64,000 nucleotides of DNA from SIG589 sp964566175. GTDB taxonomy: Bacteria > Bacillota > Clostridia > Oscillospirales > Acutalibacteraceae. The position numbers and the translations under genes are program-made. The DNA lies in contig CAZMHU010000005.1 in assembly GCA_964566175.1 (NCBI GenBank), positions 1 to 64,000 of the forward strand, given 5' to 3'. The notes beneath the pieces are model-generated. The model had not been told where the DNA came from. It worked only from the letters and a program-made list of their open reading frames with translations, and made no database searches. Within the stretch, counting starts at the first letter, position 1. Each line of letters opens with the position of its first letter. Below, piece after piece: positions 34,789 to 42,153 of this stretch.

Positions 34789-34833
34789 ATTTTATTATAA
34801 AACAACATAAAAGTCAATAGAAAGCAAACAAAA
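34789..34833 (-). promoter_or_regulatory. dehydratase operon promoter with shared 31-bp element
   Basis: Minus-strand -35 TTGACT (34817-34812), 17-nt spacer, -10 TAAAAT (34794-34789), about 35 nt before the start codon. The segment 34803-34833 has the same layout as 30570-30600 before the aldolase operon, with TTTTG-x-TTG-x-TTT upstream of TTGACTTT. Confidence 0.8.
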
Positions 34834-34863
34834 ATAAAGAAAAAATAACACAAAACCAAAAAT

Positions 34864-35565
34864 TTAAAGAAAAAAGTCTTCCGTTTTAGGTATATCATTT
34901 CTTTTATACACGTTAAGTTTGCTTTTATCGCAGGTTGCAAGAAATACACTTTCAACATCCGAAATGTTTTGCATTTTCAGTTGTGAGAGAAGCCACTTTT
35001 CGGTATGTCCCGCCGCAAGCAGGTTTCGTTTCATTATTTTTCCGTCGATTATAACGCTGTAAAAGAGACAGTCCTCCGGCGGAACTATCTGCATATCAGA
35101 CGGTTTTGCGGGACGTCTTGCCGAATAGGGCATAAAACTCAATCGACCGTTGGGTTCAAGCAAAATGAGTTTCAATTCGTTCAAATCGAAATAGCCGTTG
35201 TTTCGACAACCGACAAGCAGTTCGTTAATATCCATTTTCGCGCGTTTGAGGTTTTCTCGGTAAATCATGCCGTCTTTATAGAGCACCTCTGTTTTTCCGA
35301 AACCGAAACGTCGAAACGAAAGCGACTTTGCGCTCAAAAACGAAAACGCCACCGACAGCAAAGCGTATACCGCCATTGCCGTGAGCGGTCGCCATGGTTT
35401 TTCAAGTTCGGTTGCCATTTCCGCCGCTATTGAGCCTATCGTTATACCTATTATATAATCAAACATACTCAGTTCGGACATCTGTTTGTTGCCCATAATC
35501 TTTGCTAAAACGAAAAGCGCCGCTACCGATGCTGCTGAAATAATCAAAAGCTTTAAAAAATCCAC
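34864..35565 (-). CDS. DUF421 membrane protein (YetF/YcaP family)
   Basis: A 233-residue member of the DUF421 family: two or three N-terminal membrane segments (about residues 5-85, with LAKIMGNKQMSELSMFDYII and GITIGSIAAEMA) followed by a cytoplasmic domain with RENLKRAKMDINELLVGCRN and GYFDLNELKLILLEPNGRLS. Some relatives are spore-membrane or stress proteins, but the biochemical role is unknown. The GTG at 35565 is chosen because AAGGGTG lies 5 nt upstream; an in-frame ATG at 35610 lacks a site. It is transcribed toward the microcompartment locus but ends about 30 nt before its promoter region. Confidence 0.85.
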   Translation of the reverse strand: MDFLKLLIISAASVAALFVLAKIMGNKQMSELSMFDYIIGITIGSIAAEMATELEKPWRPLTAMAVYALLSVAFSFLSAKSLSFRRFGFGKTEVLYKDGMIYRENLKRAKMDINELLVGCRNNGYFDLNELKLILLEPNGRLSFMPYSARRPAKPSDMQIVPPEDCLFYSVIIDGKIMKRNLLAAGHTEKWLLSQLKMQNISDVESVFLATCDKSKLNVYKRNDIPKTEDFFL

Positions 35566-35597
35566 AAAATCACCCTTAATATATTGTGCTTTTAGAC

Positions 35598-35626
35598 TTG
35601 AATAATACATTTTTTTGGAGTATTAT
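35598..35626 (+). promoter_or_regulatory. promoter of HAD phosphatase gene
   Basis: TTGAAT (35598-35603) and TATTAT (35621-35626) with a 17-nt spacer, about 30 nt before the GTG start. Confidence 0.65.
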
Positions 35627-35657
35627 ATACAGGAAATCACAAAAAGAGGTGTCTGCC

Positions 35658-36338
35658 GTGAAACTTATAATATCCGATCTTGACGGAACACTGTTGCCGT
35701 CGGGAAAGAAGTCGCTCTCGCGTGATACGCTTTCTGCAATAGAGAAGCAACTTAAAAAAGGTAACATTTTTGCCGTTGCAAGCGGCAGACCTTACTGTCA
35801 ACTCAAAAACCTTTTCGGCGAACTTTCGCACAAGATATTCTTTATCTGTCTTGACGGCGCTCTTATGATTCACCGTGATTGCGTTCTTTATAAAAAACCG
35901 CTTTGCAAGGACGAGACTCTGCGCCTTTCGGGACTTTACGGCAAAACCGTTTTATACGGCAGAAACAGTGAAACCGTGCTTGACGGTGAAAAAAGTTCTC
36001 CCTTTCGCAAGCAGGCAATAAACGCAATGGGTAGCGAAGTTTTCAAACTTGCCGCATATGGAGAGCCGCTTAACACCACTGCACGCGTTTGCTATAATGC
36101 AGGCGGAATTTGCGAATACGTAAACGCCGATGTGAACAAAGGTACAGCCGCACAAGTCCTTATGCAAAAACTCGGCGTTCCCCGTAAAGATACCGTTGCG
36201 ATAGGCGACGGCGAAAACGACACCGAACTTTTAAACGTCGTGGAGACGCCTTTCATAACAAAAAAGCACCACCCCGCGCTCTCAAATATATCTGCCCAAA
36301 CAGTGAGCGATGCCACCGCTTTAATTATGGAATTATAG
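35658..36338 (+). CDS. HAD-superfamily phosphatase (Cof-like)
   Basis: A 226-residue Cof-type HAD hydrolase, probably a sugar-phosphate or nucleotide phosphatase in the cytoplasm. Motif I is SDLDGTLLPSG (about residues 6-16), motif III and IV are in the end KGTAAQVLMQKLGVPRKDTV and AIGDGENDTELL. It is somewhat shorter than usual (about 270), with a reduced cap. The GTG at 35658 follows GAGGTG and gives the canonical N-terminus MKLIISDLDG; an ATG at 35586 would lie upstream of the promoter -10. The permease gene starts 9 nt downstream. Confidence 0.87.
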   Translation: MKLIISDLDGTLLPSGKKSLSRDTLSAIEKQLKKGNIFAVASGRPYCQLKNLFGELSHKIFFICLDGALMIHRDCVLYKKPLCKDETLRLSGLYGKTVLYGRNSETVLDGEKSSPFRKQAINAMGSEVFKLAAYGEPLNTTARVCYNAGGICEYVNADVNKGTAAQVLMQKLGVPRKDTVAIGDGENDTELLNVVETPFITKKHHPALSNISAQTVSDATALIMEL

Positions 36339-36347
36339 GGGGATTTT

Positions 36348-37544
36348 ATGAAACAAAACACTAAAAACGCGCTACTGCTCGGCACGTTGTGTTCCTTTTC
36401 ATATCTTGCGGTTTACGTTTCGAGAAATATACTCAGCACCGTTTCCCCGCTTATGACCGAAGATGGCTCTTTCACAACCGAACAAATCGGTACACTTTCA
36501 TCGTTGTTTTTTATTTCCTACGCGGTGGGACAACTCATAAACGGTACGATAGGCGACAAAATAAAATCAAAATATATGATTTCCGCCGGTCTGCTTTTTG
36601 CAGGCGTGGGAAATCTTTTGTTTCCGCTGTTTGCCGAGAGAAAAATCGCCGCCTTTGCCGCATATATTTCAACCGGATTTTTCCTTTCGATGATTTACGG
36701 CCCTATGGTTAAAGTCGTTTCGGAAAACACCGAACCGCTCTATGCCCGCCGTTGCAGTTTGGGATATACCTTTTCCTCGTTTTTGGGTTCACCCGTTGCA
36801 GGCATACTCGCCGTTATACTCACGTGGCAGGGCACATTTTTCGGCGGCGGCGCAATACTCATTTTGATGAGCGTTGTCTGCTTTACCTGCTTTTGTGTTT
36901 TGGAACGTAGAGAAACCGTAAAATACAACCGTTTTAAAAAGGAAAAAAGCAAAGGCAGTGTTCGCGTGCTTATAAAGCACAGAATAATCCGTTTTTCTTT
37001 TATTTCGATAATAACCGGCATTGTCAGAACAACGGTAGTTTTCTGGTTGCCGACATATCTTTCGCAGTACCTCGGCTTTTCCGCCGACAAATCCGCACTT
37101 ATTTTTTCCGCGGCAACGCTTATCATTTCATTCACAACGTTTATTGCGATTTTCGTCTATGAACGCTTGCACGGCAACATAAACCTTTCGCTCTTTGTGT
37201 TTTTCCTCGCCTCCGCTGTTTGTTTCTTTGCGGCTTTTGCGATAAAGCAACCCACCCTTAATATAATTTTTATGGTGCTGGCTATTATGGCGGCAGACAG
37301 TTCGGCAAGTTTGCTTTGGAGTTGTTACTGTCCGAGCCTTTACAAAACAGGTGCCGTATCTACCGCGACCGGCTTTTTGGATTTTTTGAGTTATATGGCG
37401 GCGGCAGTTTCGTCCGAAATATTTGCAAGTGCGGCAACTACAATAGGTTGGCGTGCGTTGATTTTCGTTTGGTTTGCGCTTATGATATGCGGTGTATTAA
37501 CCGCACTTCCGCTGAAAAAACAAAACAATTCACAGGAAATATAA
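36348..37544 (+). CDS. MFS permease, organophosphate:phosphate antiporter-like
   Basis: A 398-residue major facilitator with 12 predicted membrane segments. The N-terminus LCSFSYLAVYVSRNILSTVS and the loop GQLINGTIGDKIKSKYMISA resemble the GlpT/UhpT group, so glycerol-3-phosphate or hexose-phosphate uptake is a reasonable guess. Co-transcription with a HAD phosphatase would fit sugar-phosphate use. Specificity is unproven. Confidence 0.8.
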   Translation: MKQNTKNALLLGTLCSFSYLAVYVSRNILSTVSPLMTEDGSFTTEQIGTLSSLFFISYAVGQLINGTIGDKIKSKYMISAGLLFAGVGNLLFPLFAERKIAAFAAYISTGFFLSMIYGPMVKVVSENTEPLYARRCSLGYTFSSFLGSPVAGILAVILTWQGTFFGGGAILILMSVVCFTCFCVLERRETVKYNRFKKEKSKGSVRVLIKHRIIRFSFISIITGIVRTTVVFWLPTYLSQYLGFSADKSALIFSAATLIISFTTFIAIFVYERLHGNINLSLFVFFLASAVCFFAAFAIKQPTLNIIFMVLAIMAADSSASLLWSCYCPSLYKTGAVSTATGFLDFLSYMAAAVSSEIFASAATTIGWRALIFVWFALMICGVLTALPLKKQNNSQEI

Positions 37545-37550
37545 AACATT

Positions 37551-37588
37551 AAAGTGTCGTTTCCGTCGCGGCGGACACGGCACTTTTT
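37551..37588 (+). terminator. intrinsic terminator after permease gene
   Basis: AAAGTGTCGTTTCCGTC pairs with GGCGGACACGGCACTTT with a few mismatches and wobbles, then TTTTT. Confidence 0.8.
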
Positions 37589-37601
37589 ACATTATTTTCG
37601 G

Positions 37602-37630
37602 TTGAAAAGTACATATATTTATAGTATAAT
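37602..37630 (+). promoter_or_regulatory. ymdB promoter
   Basis: TTGAAA (37602-37607) and TATAAT (37625-37630) with a 17-nt spacer. Confidence 0.75.
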
Positions 37631-37664
37631 ATTTTAATATGATAATCTGTAATTGAGGTAGCGT

Positions 37665-38438
37665 ATGAATATTCTCTGTATAGGAGATGTCTGCGGAAAC
37701 GCAGGCTGTGCATATTTGGCAGAGGTTCTGCCTAGGATAAAAAAAGACCGAAAAATTGATTTTATTATCGCAAACGGTGAAAACTCCGCCGACGGAAACG
37801 GCATTATTCCTCATTCCGCAAGGCTCTTGCTTGACGCGGGGGTTGACGTTATAACAGGCGGTAACCACACCTTTCGCCGACGCGATGTTTTTGATATGTT
37901 GGACGAAAACAATCGTCTGCTTCGGCCTGCGAATATGCCCGCTTCCGCTCCGGGTTTCCGCTTCGGCATTTATGACTGTGGACGTTGTGCTGTCGGCGTT
38001 TTCAATCTTCTCGGCACGACTTATATGGAAAGTATGGACTGCCCTTTCCGCACAGCCAACGAAATTTTAAAAGAGTTTGAGCGACAGGGTGTTAAGATTA
38101 TTCTTGCCGATTTTCACGCCGAAGCAACAAGTGAGAAACGCGCACTCGGGTTTTATCTTGACGGTCGCATTTCCGCCCTATTCGGCACACATACACACGT
38201 TCAAACCGCCGACGAGCAAATTTTAGAGGGCGGTTGCGGATATATTACCGACCTCGGTATGACCGGCCCCACACAGTCGGTGCTGGGTGTAAAGACCGAT
38301 ATCGTAATATCAAAATTTTTAAACCGTATGCCTGTTAGGTTTGACCTCGCAAAGGGCGAATGTTCGCTTTGCGGTGCGGTCTTCACCATAGACGAAAAAA
38401 CAGGAAAATGTACCGCTGCAGAGCGTATAAAATATTAA
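37665..38438 (+). CDS. ymdB: YmdB-family metallophosphoesterase
   Basis: A 257-residue phosphodiesterase of the YmdB family, which in Bacillus hydrolyses 2',3'-cyclic nucleotides and influences biofilm and motility choice. Metal ligands are in ILCIGDVCGNAG (residues 3-14), IANGENSADGNGI (about 36-48), ITGGNHTFRR (about 63-72) and GTHTHVQTAD (about 176-185); DFHAEATSEK and DLGMTGPTQSVLG also match. Length is typical. GAGGTAG precedes the ATG. In many Firmicutes it lies near rny, which is not in this window. Confidence 0.93.
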   Translation: MNILCIGDVCGNAGCAYLAEVLPRIKKDRKIDFIIANGENSADGNGIIPHSARLLLDAGVDVITGGNHTFRRRDVFDMLDENNRLLRPANMPASAPGFRFGIYDCGRCAVGVFNLLGTTYMESMDCPFRTANEILKEFERQGVKIILADFHAEATSEKRALGFYLDGRISALFGTHTHVQTADEQILEGGCGYITDLGMTGPTQSVLGVKTDIVISKFLNRMPVRFDLAKGECSLCGAVFTIDEKTGKCTAAERIKY

Positions 38439-38457
38439 AAAACACGGAGATGAGCCT

Positions 38458-40092
38458 GTGAAAAAACTGCTTTGTATAATAACCGCTTTTTGTATTGTTT
38501 TCTCTCTTTGCGGCTGTGAAAATCTTGATAAAACAGGCTCATCATACAGCGACGGTGTGATCGGTTCACAAAGCAAAAACAACTACACCATGCACCTTTT
38601 ATACAACGAAACCGACTCTTTCAATCCGTACGCCGTAACAACAAAAGAAAACAAGGAAATTTGTTATTTGATTTACGATTCGCTAATCACACTTAATTCT
38701 GATTTTGAGCCTGTTTACAAAATCGCAAGCAGCATCGAAACGGTCGGCAAAGTTTGCACCGTAAAAATCAAAAACGTCCTCTTTTCGGACAGCACGGCAC
38801 TTTCGGCAAGTGACATTGTATATTCGCTCAACCTTGCGAAAAATTCCTCTGGCGGATATGCGTCATACCTATCAGCGGTTGAGTCCGCTACAGCTGTTTC
38901 CGCCGACACGGTTGAAATCAAACTTGCAAAAGCAGACCCGTTTTTTGTAAACCTGCTTGATTTCCCGATAATCAAATCAGGCAGTGAAAACCGCAAAAGC
39001 GAGGACAATATATCTCTGCCGCCTATCGGTGCGGGACGTTATATTCTCAATGTCAACAAAAACGTTTTAACCCTCAACCAAAATTATTACGGCACACTTC
39101 CCGCTGTTCAAAAAATCGAACTTATAAACGCGCCGGGAAGCGAGTCCATAAACCATTATGTTTCGGCGGGCGTTGTATCGGTTTGTTACAGCGATTACAG
39201 CGACAATACTATGCTCCGAATGAGCGGCATTAAAGTCAGCGTCCCGCTCAACAATATGGTCTATATCGGAATAAATATGGCAAACCCGCTTTTAAAGGAG
39301 CAACATCTGCGCTATGCGCTTTCTTCTGCTGTCGACCGCAGCGAACTCGCAAAAGAAGCATATTACGGCAACGGCACACCTGCCAACGGCCCGTTCAACC
39401 CCTTATGGAAACACAGTTCGGGTTTTCAGACCCTTGAAAAGAAAAGTAATAAAGAAATAAGTATTGTGAATTTAGAAAAAATAGGTTATAATAGTGTAGA
39501 CAGTGAGGGTTACAGAATTAATTCGTCGGGAAAACGGCTTTCACTTTCTCTGCTTATTAACTCGGACAATTCCGCACGTGTTGCCGCTGCAAGGCTCATA
39601 GCAAACAGCCTGTCAAACGTTGGAATAGAGATAAAGATTGACTCTGTTGATTACGACACATATATTTCCCGTCTGCAAAGCGGCAGTTTTGATTTGTACT
39701 TGGGTGAAGTTAAAATCCTTCCCAATATGGATATTACACAACTTGTGACACCGGGAGGCAGTGCCGCATACGGCATTGTGTATGACCCGCCCGCTGATAG
39801 CAGCGACCAAAACACAACCGAGACAGCGGGTGAAGAAACCGAAACACCCGACCAAACGGAAGACACAGTGCAAACCGGCATAACACTCACCACGGCAGAC
39901 GCCGTAGCGGGTTATTACGGCGGCATATACAGCCTCGGCGACGTGGCATCGGCTTTCTTGTCCGAAATGCCGCTTATCCCTTTAATATACCGCTCGGGCG
40001 TTGCAATGTTCACCCCCGATATGACTTTTGCGCCTACGGCTTCAATCAGTGATTTATTTATTGACATAAATAATTATTCTTTCAACAAATAG
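38458..40092 (+). CDS. orphan ABC-type solute-binding lipoprotein (family 5, oligopeptide/nickel type)
   Basis: A 544-residue lipoprotein. The signal peptide has a lipobox LCGC (lipidated Cys about residue 20). The mature part is a DppA/OppA-type extracellular binding protein: ETDSFNPYAVTTKENKEICY, LIYDSLITLNSDFEPVYKIA, VLFSDSTALSASDIVYSLNL and LRYALSSAVDRSELAKEAYY. An acidic Thr/Glu-rich insertion lies near residues 445-475. The GTG start follows GGAGATG. No permease or ATPase genes are near; it sits between ymdB and the cell-envelope genes, so the partner system must be elsewhere or the role is different. Confidence 0.9.
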   Translation: MKKLLCIITAFCIVFSLCGCENLDKTGSSYSDGVIGSQSKNNYTMHLLYNETDSFNPYAVTTKENKEICYLIYDSLITLNSDFEPVYKIASSIETVGKVCTVKIKNVLFSDSTALSASDIVYSLNLAKNSSGGYASYLSAVESATAVSADTVEIKLAKADPFFVNLLDFPIIKSGSENRKSEDNISLPPIGAGRYILNVNKNVLTLNQNYYGTLPAVQKIELINAPGSESINHYVSAGVVSVCYSDYSDNTMLRMSGIKVSVPLNNMVYIGINMANPLLKEQHLRYALSSAVDRSELAKEAYYGNGTPANGPFNPLWKHSSGFQTLEKKSNKEISIVNLEKIGYNSVDSEGYRINSSGKRLSLSLLINSDNSARVAAARLIANSLSNVGIEIKIDSVDYDTYISRLQSGSFDLYLGEVKILPNMDITQLVTPGGSAAYGIVYDPPADSSDQNTTETAGEETETPDQTEDTVQTGITLTTADAVAGYYGGIYSLGDVASAFLSEMPLIPLIYRSGVAMFTPDMTFAPTASISDLFIDINNYSFNK

Positions 40093-40102
40093 GAGGTTAA
40101 TT

Positions 40103-40453
40103 ATGATTTCTTATGAAACAGTTAACGGCACGGTAACAATATCAAACGAATATATGACCAAACTCATCGGTCAGGCTGTTACCTCTTGCTTCGGCGTTGT
40201 GGGTATGGTTCCCTGCGGAAGCCGTCAAAAACTTTTGGGTCTTGTTTCCAAAAAAGAATATCTTGACCGCGGCATTGCCGTTAGGGGCGGTATCGACGGC
40301 GTTGATATAGAACTTCATATCATTGTTTCATACGGTATGAATATAAATGCCATTGCGAAAAGCATTGTTCACAAGGTTAAATATGCGGTAAACGAAGCCA
40401 CAGGCATAACCGTAAACAATGTGACCGTAAAGGTTGACGGTATAAAAGAATAA
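40103..40453 (+). CDS. Asp23/Gls24-family protein (YloU-like)
   Basis: A 116-residue Asp23/Gls24 protein: NGTVTISNEYMTKLIGQAVT, CFGVVGMVPCGSRQK and GIDGVDIELHIIVSYGMNIN. Family members are membrane-associated envelope-stress proteins, and YloU precedes the fatty acid kinase gene in most Firmicutes, as here. AGGAGG precedes the ATG. It is the first gene of the yloU-fakA-recG block. Confidence 0.93.
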   Translation: MISYETVNGTVTISNEYMTKLIGQAVTSCFGVVGMVPCGSRQKLLGLVSKKEYLDRGIAVRGGIDGVDIELHIIVSYGMNINAIAKSIVHKVKYAVNEATGITVNNVTVKVDGIKE

Positions 40454-40482
40454 AACTTACGCTTTAAAGGAGTGTTTTTATT

Positions 40483-42153
40483 TTGTTAAACGGTAACGTT
40501 TTGCGCGACGCGATTATATCCGGCGCAAACAACATTGCAAACTGTAAACAACGTGTTGACGAACTTAATGTTTTCCCCGTTCCGGACGGCGACACGGGAA
40601 CAAATATGTCTATGAGTATCGGAAACGCCGCAAGAGAACTTGCCCGACTTGAGGGTGAGAGTGTCGGTTATGTTGCCGATGTTGCGGCATCTGCATTGCT
40701 ACGCGGTGCAAGAGGAAATTCCGGTGTTATAACCTCTTTGCTTTTCAGGGGTTTTGCCAAAGGTTTTAAAGACGCCGACGAAATAACTTCGGAAAATCTC
40801 GCCGCCGCATTCGCACACGGTGTTGAAGCGGCATACAAAGCCGTTATGAAACCGACAGAGGGCACAATACTTACCGTTGCACGTGTTGCATCGGAATATG
40901 CAAAAAAATCGTTTGAAGACGGTTACGAACCCATTGCGGTTTTCGAATCTGCTATGGAAGGTGCACATACTGCACTTGCACAAACCCCCGAAATGCTTCC
41001 CGTTCTCAAAAAGGCAGGCGTTGTCGACGCAGGCGGAAAAGGCTTTTGCGTGATTTTAGAGGGTATGTATTCGGTTTTTAAAAACGGCGTTATGATTGAA
41101 TCCGCTGCACTCGCCGAATCGGCTTCCGAAAGCGTAGAGCGCAACGTTGCTGGCGAATTTGACAGTGAAATAACCTTCACATACTGCACCGAGTTCATCG
41201 TAAACCGCAATCCGGAAGTCGAGAAAGAGCCGTCCGAACTCAGGGCATATCTTGAGTCGATAGGTGATTGCGTTGTTGTCGTTGACGACGAACAGATAAT
41301 CAAGGTTCACGTTCATACCGACCACCCCGGCAACGCCATTGAAAACGGTCTCACTTTCGGTCAACTTGTAAACCTTAAAATCGAGAATATGCGTGACCAA
41401 CACGAGCGTGCAAAACACGACTCTGAAAACAGAAAGAAAGCCCCCGCGGAAAACAGCACACGCACCGAAACCTACACCCCCGCAGAACCCGAAAAGCCCG
41501 TAGGCTTTGTTTCGGTTTGTGCCGGTTCGGGAATTGAGGAACTTTTCCGTGATTTGGGCGTTGACTCTATCGTCAGCGGCGGTCAAACAATGAACCCCAG
41601 CACCGACGATATTTTAAAGGCTGTCGAACTGACACCGGCTGAAACGGTTTTCGTTCTGCCCAACAACAAGAACATAATAATGGCAGCGGAGCAGGCTATT
41701 CCGATTAGCACTCGCAAGGTTATCGTACTGCACACACGCACCATTCCTGAAGGTATCTCGGCTATGTTGGCGTATGACCCCGAAGCCGATAACGAAACAA
41801 ACACGATAAATATGCGCAGTGCATACGAGCGTGTCGGCACAGGTCAGATAACCTTTGCCGCAAGAGATTCCGATTATGAGGGTCACAAAATCAAGAAGGG
41901 TGAACTTTTGGCACTCTTAAACGGCAAGGTTTCCTTTGTTGATACCGATATGGATCGCTGTATTCAAAAACTTATAAAACAACTGCTCAAACGCGATTCG
42001 AGTTTTGTAACCGTGATTTACGGCGAAGATGTTTCCGATGAGCAGGCGGCGGAAATCGAGGCATCGCTGAATGAGAAGTTCGGCGAAAAGGCTGAATTTA
42101 CGTTTATCAAGGGTATGCAACCCATATATTACTTTATCATCTCGGTGGAGTAA
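40483..42153 (+). CDS. fakA: fatty acid kinase catalytic subunit (FakA/YloV, DhaL-type)
   Basis: A 556-residue kinase that phosphorylates FakB-bound fatty acids to acyl phosphates for phospholipid synthesis. The N-terminal DhaL-type ATP domain has NVFPVPDGDTGTNM (about residues 30-43, with the Mg-binding Asp residues) and RGARGNSGVI (about 84-93). The middle domain includes EFIVNRNPEVE and VHVHTDHPGNAIENG, and the C-terminal DegV-like part has VLPNNKNIIMAAEQA. The start codon is TTG at 40483 behind AAAGGAG. Its stop is directly followed by the recG ATG. Confidence 0.94.
   Translation: MLNGNVLRDAIISGANNIANCKQRVDELNVFPVPDGDTGTNMSMSIGNAARELARLEGESVGYVADVAASALLRGARGNSGVITSLLFRGFAKGFKDADEITSENLAAAFAHGVEAAYKAVMKPTEGTILTVARVASEYAKKSFEDGYEPIAVFESAMEGAHTALAQTPEMLPVLKKAGVVDAGGKGFCVILEGMYSVFKNGVMIESAALAESASESVERNVAGEFDSEITFTYCTEFIVNRNPEVEKEPSELRAYLESIGDCVVVVDDEQIIKVHVHTDHPGNAIENGLTFGQLVNLKIENMRDQHERAKHDSENRKKAPAENSTRTETYTPAEPEKPVGFVSVCAGSGIEELFRDLGVDSIVSGGQTMNPSTDDILKAVELTPAETVFVLPNNKNIIMAAEQAIPISTRKVIVLHTRTIPEGISAMLAYDPEADNETNTINMRSAYERVGTGQITFAARDSDYEGHKIKKGELLALLNGKVSFVDTDMDRCIQKLIKQLLKRDSSFVTVIYGEDVSDEQAAEIEASLNEKFGEKAEFTFIKGMQPIYYFIISVE

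Noticed and set aside
34728..34958. 76-residue minus-strand frame before the dehydratase
   Set aside because: It runs through the dehydratase promoter and the end of the DUF421 gene; low-complexity Phe/Lys translation.
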